Below, in pieces: positions 15,000-22,467 of a stretch of DNA of 36,952 bases (position 1 is the stretch's first letter; the number at the start of each line of letters is the position of its first letter). The notes beneath the pieces are model-generated. The model ran no database searches, was not told the origin of the DNA, and saw nothing but the letters and a program-made list of their open reading frames with translations. Made by a program: the position numbers and the translations under genes. This DNA is from a virus: the IMG/VR virus record IMGVR_UViG_3300022200_000151, positions 1-36,952 of that record. One strand, given 5' to 3'.

Positions 15000-15209
15000 T
15001 AGAGAGCATTCCTTTCCATTATAATCTACTATTAAGTGTTTTAACTTCGTTAAAACAAAAGTTTCGTAATATTCGTTTATCTACTTCGTAGACTAAACTC
15101 TTATTACTCACTTTATTTTATTTGTTCTTAAATTATTAATTTCTTTTAAAGCTCTTAAAGAATATTCATCTAGATAGGAGAGCCATAATTTGCCCAAAAC
15201 GGGCAAATT
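15000..15209. other. Gene-free AT-rich stretch
   Basis: No convincing coding frame. Visible structure: two triloop hairpins with TTC loops on the plus strand (GTTTTAAC/GTTAAAAC near 15038-15056 and TCTAC/GTAGA near 15080-15092), and a perfect 9-bp inverted repeat AATTTGCCC/GGGCAAATT at 15187-15209 with the A/T-run on the wrong side for termination. Confidence 0.5.
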
Positions 15210-15238
15210 AAAAAAAATACTTCATCTGAGTGAGTATT
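15210..15238 (-). terminator. Probable terminator of the candidate ncRNA
   Basis: Minus-strand stem AATACT/AGTATT (15233-15238 with 15216-15221) followed by eight T (15217-15210). The stem is only six pairs with an 11-base loop, so strength is uncertain. Confidence 0.5.
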
Positions 15239-15510
15239 CACCATCATAACAAAAGAGATTTAAATTAAAGTAATTTAACAGAAGCGGTTGACCGGTACTC
15301 CTTACTCTAGCTTTGCGAATGTCAACGGAAAGTACAATATGCCTGTTATGCAACATATTATACTTAGCAGGTTGTAATCTTTTTCACAGAGCCTGCATCA
15401 TTTAATGCCTGAAGTTAGCGTTTGCCTGTCAGCACGTTAGATCCAACTGAAATTTTTCATACAGTTTCAAAACGAGTCGAGCAACCTCGACTAAACAAAG
15501 CTGATTAATG

Positions 15511-15556
15511 ATGCCTAAATAAGTGTGCCTGAGTATATGCCTAAATAAGTGTGCCT
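15511..15556. repeat. Tandem 20-bp direct repeat at the ncRNA 5' end
   Basis: Two identical 20-bp copies (15511-15530 and 15537-15556, spacing 26). On the minus strand each reads AGGCACACTTATTTAGGCAT, so each holds two AGGCA motifs, and both fall in the first ~55 bases of the predicted RNA. Confidence 0.9.
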
Positions 15557-15570
15557 AATGTTATATACTT

Positions 15571-15598
15571 ATTATAGTGTCAAAAATCAAAAAGTCAA
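15571..15598 (-). promoter_or_regulatory. Sigma70-type promoter for the candidate ncRNA
   Basis: Minus-strand TTGACT (15593-15598), a 16-base spacer, then a consensus TATAAT (15571-15576). It reads away from the GIY-YIG gene into the gene-free region; expected start near 15564. Confidence 0.7.
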
Positions 15599-15606
15599 GA
15601 GTTTTT

Positions 15607-16059
15607 TTAAATTTTTTTCCTAGTCATTTCTTTTTCTTCTGGTAGCAAATCAGGAGGGATGAATTTTATTGCAGATATTTGACGATTGTAATATCGAGGA
15701 AGTGAGTTAGGTAACTTTTCAGTTAATACATTTTCTAGTATTTGCATTCTAACTTCTGCATACGTTAATGAACCTTTAGTTTTATGAAGGGATTCGATGA
15801 AAAATTCAAAATTGTCTTTTCCTTTTTCATCGATTGCATGGTTTAGATGAGTAGAAGAACTAGTATAAGTTCTCCAGTTTGATTCTTTTTTTATAATTTT
15901 ACGATTTTTTCTGTGTTTAACTACTTTGCGTAGTTGATTGAAAAAACATTTTTTACCAATATATTCTTGATTAGTAGTTAAATCTCGTATTCGATAAATG
16001 AATCCATACCAGTCTTCAGGGTTAAATTCTTTATCAAATATCCAATGACCTAAATCCAT
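15607..16059 (-). CDS. GIY-YIG family endonuclease (putative homing type)
   Basis: A 150-aa protein with the GIY-YIG signature near the N-terminus: GFIYRI at 19-24 and YIGKK at 33-37, followed by a basic block (RKVVKHRKNRKIIKKESNWR) and YTSSSTHLNHAI. This layout is found in T4-type Seg-like and I-TevI-related phage nucleases. The family cuts DNA with the first Tyr and a downstream Arg/Glu; I place Glu in the later helix (YAEVRM) only tentatively. The gene is short, with little room for a separate DNA-binding domain. Its ribosome site AAGGAAG is buried in a 12-bp hairpin that ends at the ATG. It follows the 74-aa gene by 73 bases. Confidence 0.8.
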   Translation of the reverse strand: MDLGHWIFDKEFNPEDWYGFIYRIRDLTTNQEYIGKKCFFNQLRKVVKHRKNRKIIKKESNWRTYTSSSTHLNHAIDEKGKDNFEFFIESLHKTKGSLTYAEVRMQILENVLTEKLPNSLPRYYNRQISAIKFIPPDLLPEEKEMTRKKI

Positions 16060-16104
16060 GCTACTTCCTTATTTTTTAAATATTTGTTAAAGTAAGAAAG
16101 TAGC
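16060..16104 (-). promoter_or_regulatory. Ribosome-site-sequestering hairpin before the GIY-YIG gene
   Basis: In minus-strand RNA GCUACUUUCUUA (16104-16093) pairs with UAAGGAAGUAGC (16071-16060) over 12 consecutive pairs including one G-U, with a 21-base loop. The paired arm contains AAGGAAG and ends one base from the ATG. The loop contains AACAAATA (16081-16088), a weak late-promoter-like box. Confidence 0.75.
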
Positions 16105-16132
16105 ATAGTTTAATATCACCAAGTTTTAAATA

Positions 16133-16357
16133 TTAGTCTGAGTTAACGTCATTATTTGTATCAAATCGACGATTACGTTCTTCATGTAACTCAGTCTGAC
16201 GTGCCTTTGCTTCTTGGATTAAATTGCGTAGCATTCTACCGGCCGTGTAATATTTTCTCCAAGTTTGGCTTTTCCGCCAGTCATCGTTAGCGGCGGTGTA
16301 TGCTAGAAATGCTTCTAATAATTGATCATGTGCATCATTGTCGTTGAATGTAATCAT
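16133..16357 (-). CDS. Small hypothetical protein
   Basis: A 74-aa helical, charged protein (LLEAFLAYTAANDDWRKSQ, then YTAGRMLRNLIQEAKARQTE). A helical N-half with an aromatic cluster followed by an R/K/E-rich helix vaguely resembles small phage proteins sometimes labelled histone-like, but I cannot assign it. It follows the 1223-aa gene by nine bases with AAGG upstream of its ATG, so it is part of that operon. Confidence 0.65.
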   Translation of the reverse strand: MITFNDNDAHDQLLEAFLAYTAANDDWRKSQTWRKYYTAGRMLRNLIQEAKARQTELHEERNRRFDTNNDVNSD

Positions 16358-16366
16358 AAGTAACCT

Positions 16367-19300
16367 TTAGTTTTTTGATCGTGAAATATGATAATATTTA
16401 GTTCCTTTTGATTCGCCCATAATTACACGAGCTCCAATGTCAGACCACTTTAGGTTATTCCGTTTTAGAACATTAGAAATGTACTTATATGTACTTTCAT
16501 TTACTACCTCAATGTTATTAAATTTATTAACAAACTTATTCCACGAATCCTTTCCAGGTGAAACATCAACATTTCGATTATTAAGATTAGCTAATGTTGT
16601 AGCAGTACTCTGTAAAAGTTTGAGTGCTGTCTTATGTTCTATAGAATTTAATTGTTGTTTAGATAATAACTCTGATAATTCATCAATTCGCTCTTCCCAT
16701 GTTTTTATTATTAAATCATTTTGTTTATCAAACTCCAATGTGCTAGCTGAATCTATCTCTGGCAAAGCGTTAATTATCTCAGCAAGTTCTTTTCCAGATT
16801 TTGAGTTGCTAATTTTATTCTTTATTATTTTCACATCTGTAGTTTTAGCCGGTTGTTTATTATTCTTTGATTTTGTAGTATCATCCTTTGCCGGTTTACT
16901 AGTATTATTTGGTGCAGTTTTAACACTATTTTTTAAATCTTCTTGGTATTTGCCAGCAGCATCTATCCACATCAATGCTTGATCAGTAACATCAGATTTT
17001 GGATTATTTAAGATCTGATTTCCTATTTGTATTAATAAGTTTTTAGTGCTATCTAGAGTTGTACTATTTTCAAGTCTAGTAAACACTTCTTCATACCAAT
17101 CTTTTAAAGGTTGACCTATAGTTGTTACTCCTGATGCAGGCTCGTAGTTGTTAACTTTATTATATAAGTCGTTTATATCAGTAATTTTAGTTTTTTCCTT
17201 TTGAGCATTAGAACTCGGTTTCTTTTCATTTGACTGCTGCTGTTGAGCATTAGAACTCGGTTTCTTTTCATTTGACTGCTGCTGTTGAGCATTAGAACTC
17301 GGTTTCTTTTCATTTGACTGCTGCTGTTGATCATTAGAACTCGGTTTCTTTTCATTTGACTGCTGCTGTTGAGCGTTTGGTTGGTTATTAGTTTTAGTTT
17401 TCCCAGGTCTTCGAGGTTTAACATTTAAATAAATTTCTGAAGTTGATGGAACATCTGCTCCATTACTAATTTCCACCCATGCTCTTGCGTAATTAGTAAG
17501 ATTGTAAATTGAATTTTCTGGATTTAAAATTTTAGATGCAGCATTATTTAACATTTTATAACGAACATTACTATTTGATGCAGTATGTACCTTTTTAAAA
17601 TCTGCAAGTATACGGTCCCTTATTGGCTTTTGTTGTTTTAGGTCTTTTAAATTTAGTTCAGTAGAACCACTAGCAGCAGTGTACTTCTTTACAGCTTCAT
17701 AATTTTTATCAAACGCATTCTTAACTTTTGGCGATACCTCTGGTTCAGTAGATACCTCTGGTTCAGCAGATACCTCTGGTTCAGTAGATACCTCTGGTTC
17801 AGCAGATACCTCTGGTTCAGTAGATACCTCTGGTTCAGTAGATACCTCTGGTTCAGCAGATACCTCTGGTTCAGTAGATACCTCTGGTTCAGTAGATACC
17901 TCTGGTTCAGTAGATACTTCAGGGTAGTGTTTATTAATAAATTTTTTAACTTTTTTCTGCAATCCTAACCGTTTAATATCATCAGCTAATGTTTGAATAC
18001 TAATATTTCCAGCATTACCAGCACCACTTGCAGCATTACCAGCACCACTTGCAGCATTACTAGCACCACTTGCAGCATTACCAGCACCACTTGCAGCATT
18101 ACCAGCACCACTTGCAGCATTACCAGCACCACTTGCAGCATTACCTGCACTACTACCTGTAGTATTTGAACTTTGATTTGGAATAGTTGCAGTAGCTAAA
18201 TCAATTGAAAGACTATTAGCAATATCGTCGATACTAGTATCAGTTAGTCCTGCTTGTTTTAGAATATTTGCTATGCTACTACTATCAGTCGGCTCACCTG
18301 CGTTCTTCCATAAAGAATTTAGCATGTCAGCAGTAACTTTGCGAGATGCTTTTTTAGCAACTTTTTGTGCCGATTTTTGTGCCGATTTTACCAAATCACC
18401 GAATGTACTTTCAGAAATAACATATGTAGATGATGCAAGTAATGATGCTTCTAAATTGTTTAATAACGTATTTGATTCTGATAGCAAGTTTGAAGATGAT
18501 TTTAACATAGATTCTTTGTTAGCCTTATGTTTAGCATCCCATTTAGCAATTTGTTCGTCTGCTGGCGTAGGTAAATCCCCAAGCTCGTCTTCAGTATTAT
18601 TATACGTTTGTTTCTCTTCATCAGTCATGTTTCTCAGTTGATCTATTCTAGAAGCTTCTTTAGCTTCAAAATTAGCCTCAACATCAGCAGCAAATCCTGG
18701 ATTTTTATCTTTTAAGAACTGCTCGACAGGTTCCGGTAAGTTAAATGATCCTTTACCACCGTGTTGAGTTAAAAGGCGTTTATATTCTTGTGCTTCGTCA
18801 GGAGAAAGATAATATCCTCTTACAACTGTTCCTTTGAACTTAAAATTCCCATCCTCACCTTGGATATTAGCTGCAATCTTATCTAACAATTCTTGATTAG
18901 CAGGCAGACCTTTGTGATATTTTCCTATATATTTGTCATAAACTTCTTGAGCATACTCTGCTTTAGTAGTAGGAACAAAATCTGCGGCATTGGAAAAATT
19001 GTGCCGATTAACTATTTCTTCGAGTCTATCCCAATCACTGCCTACTACAGTATTACCTAAATCTAAGTTATTTAAAGCACTTCTAATTGCAGCATCATCG
19101 CTAGCATCAATAGATCCAGAATTAATTTGTTGTTGTATTTGGTTTATTGCATAATCATCAGGAGTGATATATCCTTTTTTTAAGTTATCAAGAGTCATTG
19201 GCGGTTTTTTCATACTACTAGTATCGTTGCTACTTGCACTGCTGTGTGAAGTTGCAGCATTTTTATCAAATGATGAATCATTTCCTGCAGAACCGCTACT

Positions 19301-20038
19301 GTAATTAGAACTACTATTACTATTACTTGTAGCGTTATCTTCGTCATCGTATACATTAGACCATTCATCAGGAGAATCATTCATCATGTCACTAACGCCG
19401 CCTACTGCAGCACCTGCAGCAGCACCCATAGCACCCTTTCCAAGAGCAGTAGATAGTTTATCACCTTTGATAGCATTATTAGTTAATCTAATAAAAAAGC
19501 CAATAGCAGATCCACTAACCACACCACCGCTTGCAAATGATAGTATAGCAACCATAGCACCGACAATAAATGCACTTTTTACAGGTGAATCTTTTGAAAA
19601 TTTTTGCCATTGTTTAACTGCGGCTAATACTTTTTTACCATACGGCTTGCCTTTTAATGCAGTTGTTAACTGTCTTTGTAATTTTATAAATTGTGCATCT
19701 ATATTTCTAACAGGTTTAGTATTTTGTGCAGATTTTAATAGCTTATCAATTTCAACTTTCAGTTCATTTGCAAGTTTTGAAGATACTGAACTTACTTTAC
19801 CAAAAGTATTTAAATTATCGCCGGAGGCTTCGGCATTAGTTTCAGCAGTTTGAAAAATTTTTTGAATATCGTCTGGAGATAATTCTGCTTCCATTAATCT
19901 ACTATAATGCTCAACTAACGGCCATACTTTATTTTCCCAGCGGTATAAATAAACTTGCTGTGTTTCTGTTAACTGCCCCCAACTTTCTGTTAAGAGTCTT
20001 GATGATTTATTTCTTTGTCCTAGTAATCTACGATTCAT
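16367..20038 (-). CDS. Large repeat-rich protein, possibly a packaged internal protein
   Basis: A 1223-aa protein I do not recognise by name. The N-terminal 220 residues look folded: charged helices, then hydrophobic segments at about 154-184 (FIVGAMVAILSFASGG) and an Ala/Gly run at 203-215. Residues from ~230 are low complexity: Ser/Asn tracts, six GNAASGA copies, eleven EPEVST-type copies and four 14-residue QQQQSNEKKPSSNA copies. The last ~45 residues (YKYISNVLKRNNLKWSDIGA) look folded again. L-x-E protease-like sites occur early (LTE/S after 18, LTE/T after 25, LME/A after 50). Its ATG overlaps the stop of the 193-aa gene by one base (TAATG), implying translational coupling. A virion role is inferred from the late-type control and these features. 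Confidence 0.75.
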   Translation of the reverse strand: MNRRLLGQRNKSSRLLTESWGQLTETQQVYLYRWENKVWPLVEHYSRLMEAELSPDDIQKIFQTAETNAEASGDNLNTFGKVSSVSSKLANELKVEIDKLLKSAQNTKPVRNIDAQFIKLQRQLTTALKGKPYGKKVLAAVKQWQKFSKDSPVKSAFIVGAMVAILSFASGGVVSGSAIGFFIRLTNNAIKGDKLSTALGKGAMGAAAGAAVGGVSDMMNDSPDEWSNVYDDEDNATSNSNSSSNYSSGSAGNDSSFDKNAATSHSSASSNDTSSMKKPPMTLDNLKKGYITPDDYAINQIQQQINSGSIDASDDAAIRSALNNLDLGNTVVGSDWDRLEEIVNRHNFSNAADFVPTTKAEYAQEVYDKYIGKYHKGLPANQELLDKIAANIQGEDGNFKFKGTVVRGYYLSPDEAQEYKRLLTQHGGKGSFNLPEPVEQFLKDKNPGFAADVEANFEAKEASRIDQLRNMTDEEKQTYNNTEDELGDLPTPADEQIAKWDAKHKANKESMLKSSSNLLSESNTLLNNLEASLLASSTYVISESTFGDLVKSAQKSAQKVAKKASRKVTADMLNSLWKNAGEPTDSSSIANILKQAGLTDTSIDDIANSLSIDLATATIPNQSSNTTGSSAGNAASGAGNAASGAGNAASGAGNAASGASNAASGAGNAASGAGNAGNISIQTLADDIKRLGLQKKVKKFINKHYPEVSTEPEVSTEPEVSTEPEVSAEPEVSTEPEVSTEPEVSAEPEVSTEPEVSAEPEVSTEPEVSPKVKNAFDKNYEAVKKYTAASGSTELNLKDLKQQKPIRDRILADFKKVHTASNSNVRYKMLNNAASKILNPENSIYNLTNYARAWVEISNGADVPSTSEIYLNVKPRRPGKTKTNNQPNAQQQQSNEKKPSSNDQQQQSNEKKPSSNAQQQQSNEKKPSSNAQQQQSNEKKPSSNAQKEKTKITDINDLYNKVNNYEPASGVTTIGQPLKDWYEEVFTRLENSTTLDSTKNLLIQIGNQILNNPKSDVTDQALMWIDAAGKYQEDLKNSVKTAPNNTSKPAKDDTTKSKNNKQPAKTTDVKIIKNKISNSKSGKELAEIINALPEIDSASTLEFDKQNDLIIKTWEERIDELSELLSKQQLNSIEHKTALKLLQSTATTLANLNNRNVDVSPGKDSWNKFVNKFNNIEVVNESTYKYISNVLKRNNLKWSDIGARVIMGESKGTKYYHISRSKN
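17203..17370 (-). repeat. Four 42-bp tandem repeats
   Basis: Units at 17203, 17245, 17287 and 17329 encode SSNAQQQQSNEKKP-type 14-mers. They are identical apart from one base in the last copy (Ala to Asp). Confidence 0.95.
17733..17930 (-). repeat. Eleven 18-bp tandem repeats (EPEVST)
   Basis: Ten near-identical 18-bp units from 17733 to 17912 plus a diverged eleventh encode EPEVS followed by T or A. The only variation in the ten units is GTA/GCA, the Thr/Ala choice. Confidence 0.93.
18020..18145 (-). repeat. Six 21-bp tandem repeats (GNAASGA)
   Basis: Six head-to-tail 21-bp units encode GNAASGA; the second copy has one base change (Gly to Ser). Confidence 0.95.
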
Positions 20039-20619
20039 TACAATAATCCTAATAATTGTGTACGTTCAGCACTTGATAACTGTCTAATTTGATCTTTTAT
20101 TTGTTTAGGGATCTTACTTTGCATAGTAGACGATCCTGAAGAAGATCGAGTACTTGCACTCGATCTATTAGTTTTCGATGACCCGCTTACTGATGATGAG
20201 CCCGATGTAGTACTAGCCCCTGCAGCAGCAGGTTGACTACCTGCTGCAGTCTCAGGTTCTGGCATATCTTTAGCAGCTTGAATCATAGCAGTGTTTAATT
20301 GTTGTTTATTCAAAACGCCTGCAGGTATTCCTTTAGGTGGAATATTTTTTGATTTTAAAAAAGTAACTAAGTCGTCACCTGTTCCTTGTGCAATACGTTT
20401 TCCCAGTGTACCTAAGTATTGACTAAATTCTGTATGTAAGCCATTAGCTAGTTTTGCAAATTGATGTTGACCTTGCCAGTTTGCTCCAATTGATTTAGCT
20501 GTTGAACTGGGAAGCCATTTCATAGCTTTTCCAGCTATATTTTTTGCACCTGAAGTAAATGCGTTAAAAGGTCCTTCATTAAGTTGTTCTTCAACGTCTT
20601 TAAATTCGTTATATCTCAT
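20038..20619 (-). CDS. 193-aa protein with a capsid-targeting-like N-terminus
   Basis: The N-terminus MRYNEFKDVEEQLNEGPFNA resembles the peptide of T4 internal proteins (M-K-T-Y-Q-E-F-I-x-E): an aromatic plus QEF/NEF pattern and a gp21-type site LNE/G after residue 15. The middle (35-100) is helical; 125-165 is a Ser/Thr/Ala/Gly linker; the end (KQIKDQIRQLSSAERTQLLG) is a helix pair. No enzyme motif is seen. It is the first gene after the gp46 operon, has its own late-type promoter and is coupled to the 1223-aa gene. Its start region lies in a long inverted repeat. Packaging in the head is inference from the N-terminal pattern. Confidence 0.7.
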   Translation of the reverse strand: MRYNEFKDVEEQLNEGPFNAFTSGAKNIAGKAMKWLPSSTAKSIGANWQGQHQFAKLANGLHTEFSQYLGTLGKRIAQGTGDDLVTFLKSKNIPPKGIPAGVLNKQQLNTAMIQAAKDMPEPETAAGSQPAAAGASTTSGSSSVSGSSKTNRSSASTRSSSGSSTMQSKIPKQIKDQIRQLSSAERTQLLGLL

Positions 20620-20622
20620 AAG

Positions 20623-20684
20623 TAGTATCCATTAAGTTAGGTATATATTTTAGTATTTACCTAAGAATTAATAATGGATACTAA
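20623..20684 (-). promoter_or_regulatory. Two-tier inverted repeat around the start region of the 193-aa gene
   Basis: Perfect 12-bp arms TAGTATCCATTA (20623-20634) and TAATGGATACTA (20672-20683) enclose a second pair TTAGGTA/TACCTAA (20637-20643, 20658-20664). The arm next to the gene contains GGAT, the only ribosome-site-like bases before the ATG at 20619. The late box at 20654-20662 lies between the outer arms. Confidence 0.75.
20654..20662 (-). promoter_or_regulatory. Late-type promoter AGGTAAATA before the 193-aa gene
   Basis: Identical nonamer to those at 5428 and 26253, 34 bases before the ATG. RNA starting near 20647 would lack the upstream arm of the surrounding inverted repeat. Confidence 0.65.
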
Positions 20685-20691
20685 TACGTTA

Positions 20692-22467
20692 TTAAATAAC
20701 AATATCTACATCTGTTGAAAATGAAGTAAACCCTGAATCTTTTATTACTTTGAGGATTGTATTTACTCTATTAACAAGTTCGTCTTTATGAGAAATTAAA
20801 AATACATTTTTATTACGATCTCTTCCAAATTTTTTTAAAACACTTAATGCGTTATCTACACCGGAAGCATCCATACCAGAATCGATTAATTCATCTATAA
20901 ATAACAAATTAATATTTTGGTATAATCCTTCCCATACATCACGAAATGCAAAACTTAATCCTAAAATTAATCTATTACGCTCACCTCGTGATAAGTTATC
21001 AAAATCTAAATCTTGCCCTAGTTGTGAAATCTCTACTGATAAATCATTTAAAAAGATAACTTGATGAGGCAAGCCTAACTTATCTAAGTAATATGTTAAT
21101 CTATTGTTAAGGTAAGACAGATTTTGATCAATAATTTTTTTACGAATAAAACTATCTTTATTTGTTAATAGTTTTAATAAAAAATCTTGATGTTCCTTTA
21201 GAGAAGTTAACTGATTAACAGTGTCCCATACAATAGGTTGTAGTGCAGTTTCTTTTAATTCAACAATCTGAGCATTATATGGATTTTCATCTTGTTGTTT
21301 TAACGATAATTCTTTTTGGAGAGACTCGATTGTGGAACGATGATTGTATGCTTCATCGATTGTTTGATAAAATGTAGTCGGAAGAGACTCAATTTCTCCA
21401 AGTTCTTCAATAGAAGCAGTGTAGCTACGATGTTGTCCTGTTATTACTAATAAATGATGAGTTAAATCAGTTAAAGCATCTTCTTTAATAGACTTAATTT
21501 CTTCTTGTTTAGTGTCGTGTAGCTTATTTCCACACGCATAACACTTGTGATCATTTAACATAATAAGTTCAGATCTAAGTTTTTCAATAGTAGCATTACT
21601 TGAAGCAATATCAGATTCAAGGGATTTAACCCATTTTGATGCTTCTGCTACTTTTGATTGTTTAGCAATGATAGAATCTTTAATTTTATGTGCTTCAATT
21701 TCTTTTTCTACATCTAATTTTTCAAATTCTTGAATAGCTGCTTGTAATTGTAAGATATCTTCGTTGTGTTTAAGTTTCCAAGCATTTTGTTTAGTAGTTA
21801 AACTGTTTATAGTTTGTTGAATATTATTATTAGCAGTTTGAATAGCTTCGATTTTTAGAGTTTCTTCAGTAATTGAATCTTTAATTGAACGAATTTCTTC
21901 TTTTAACTGAGTTGCTTTTTCAGAAAGAACAGTAATGCCTAACAATTGTTCAATAATTGCACGTTGATCGTTGGCTCGCATAGATAAAAATGGTTCTGAA
22001 TACGTATTTAATGCAACAATGTTCTTAAACATATCGTGCGACATTTCTAATAAACTGTTAATAGTTTCTTGTGTCTTTCTCGAATCGCCTTGAGATTCAT
22101 CAACATCTTCCTCTTGTTCTTGATCGTTGATATAAAATTTTAATATATTAGGTAATCTACCTCTTTCAATTCTATAATCGACACCGTTTTTTTCAAAATG
22201 TAAAGTAACTAACATTCCTTTGTTATTAGTTTTATTAATTAAGTTGTTTTTCTTAATATTTGTAAGTGCTTGACCATAAAGTGCATAAGATAATGCGTTA
22301 ACAATAGAAGTTTTGCCAACGCCATTCCTCGACCCAGAATCGTCCCCACCTTGATCGATATTTTCCCCTAATACAAGGGTTAAACTATCAGTATTAAATG
22401 AAACAGATTGAGTTATATTCCCAATACTCATAAAATTTTTTACAGTTAAATCTTTAATACAGATCAT
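20692..22467 (-). CDS. gp46: Recombination nuclease subunit gp46 (Rad50/SbcC-like ATPase)
   Basis: The ATPase half of the gp46-gp47 nuclease, which resects DNA ends for recombination-dependent replication. The 591-aa protein has Walker A GSRNGVGKTS (45-54), two long coiled-coil arms around a CYAC zinc hook (309-312), the ABC signature LSRGE (492-496), Walker B LLFIDE (521-526) and a His switch in LISHKDE. Size is close to T4 gp46 (560 aa). The start overlaps the gp47 stop by four bases (ATGA), so the two are coupled. It is the last gene of the sigma70-driven operon. No unusual residue was noted. Confidence 0.97.
   Translation of the reverse strand: MICIKDLTVKNFMSIGNITQSVSFNTDSLTLVLGENIDQGGDDSGSRNGVGKTSIVNALSYALYGQALTNIKKNNLINKTNNKGMLVTLHFEKNGVDYRIERGRLPNILKFYINDQEQEEDVDESQGDSRKTQETINSLLEMSHDMFKNIVALNTYSEPFLSMRANDQRAIIEQLLGITVLSEKATQLKEEIRSIKDSITEETLKIEAIQTANNNIQQTINSLTTKQNAWKLKHNEDILQLQAAIQEFEKLDVEKEIEAHKIKDSIIAKQSKVAEASKWVKSLESDIASSNATIEKLRSELIMLNDHKCYACGNKLHDTKQEEIKSIKEDALTDLTHHLLVITGQHRSYTASIEELGEIESLPTTFYQTIDEAYNHRSTIESLQKELSLKQQDENPYNAQIVELKETALQPIVWDTVNQLTSLKEHQDFLLKLLTNKDSFIRKKIIDQNLSYLNNRLTYYLDKLGLPHQVIFLNDLSVEISQLGQDLDFDNLSRGERNRLILGLSFAFRDVWEGLYQNINLLFIDELIDSGMDASGVDNALSVLKKFGRDRNKNVFLISHKDELVNRVNTILKVIKDSGFTSFSTDVDIVI

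Larger units (their letters stand above)
15210..15564 (-). ncRNA. Candidate structured noncoding RNA
   Basis: The minus strand has a sigma70-like promoter (15571-15598) and, ~355 bases on, a hairpin with an eight-T run (15210-15238); between them no frame is convincing. Stems visible in order of transcription: AGTCGAG/CTCGACT with a four-base loop (15475-15492), GCAGG/CCTGC (15367-15396), AATATG/CATATT (15336-15359), a GTTGAC/GTCAAC pair that may cross a GTACT/AGTAC pair, and TTAAATT/AATTTAA (15260-15278). AGGC occurs eight times. It does not fit tRNA, tmRNA, 6S or RNase P RNA features I know. It lies just after the GIY-YIG gene. Confidence 0.55.

Noticed and set aside
15108-15247. Short minus-strand frames in the gene-free region (e.g. 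...LSYLDEYSLRALKEINNL... and MMVNTHSDEVFF...)
   Set aside because: They look mildly protein-like and could be a gene remnant, but they are under 40 codons, lack ribosome sites and overlap hairpins and the putative terminator.
15210-15564. tRNA, tmRNA, RNase P RNA or group I intron as the identity of the structured region
   Set aside because: No CCA-type acceptor end, T-arm, tmRNA tag frame, conserved RNase P bases or group I P7/P3 core could be found.
17203-18145. Tandem repeats as a CRISPR-like array
   Set aside because: Units are contiguous without spacers, in frame, and encode protein repeats.
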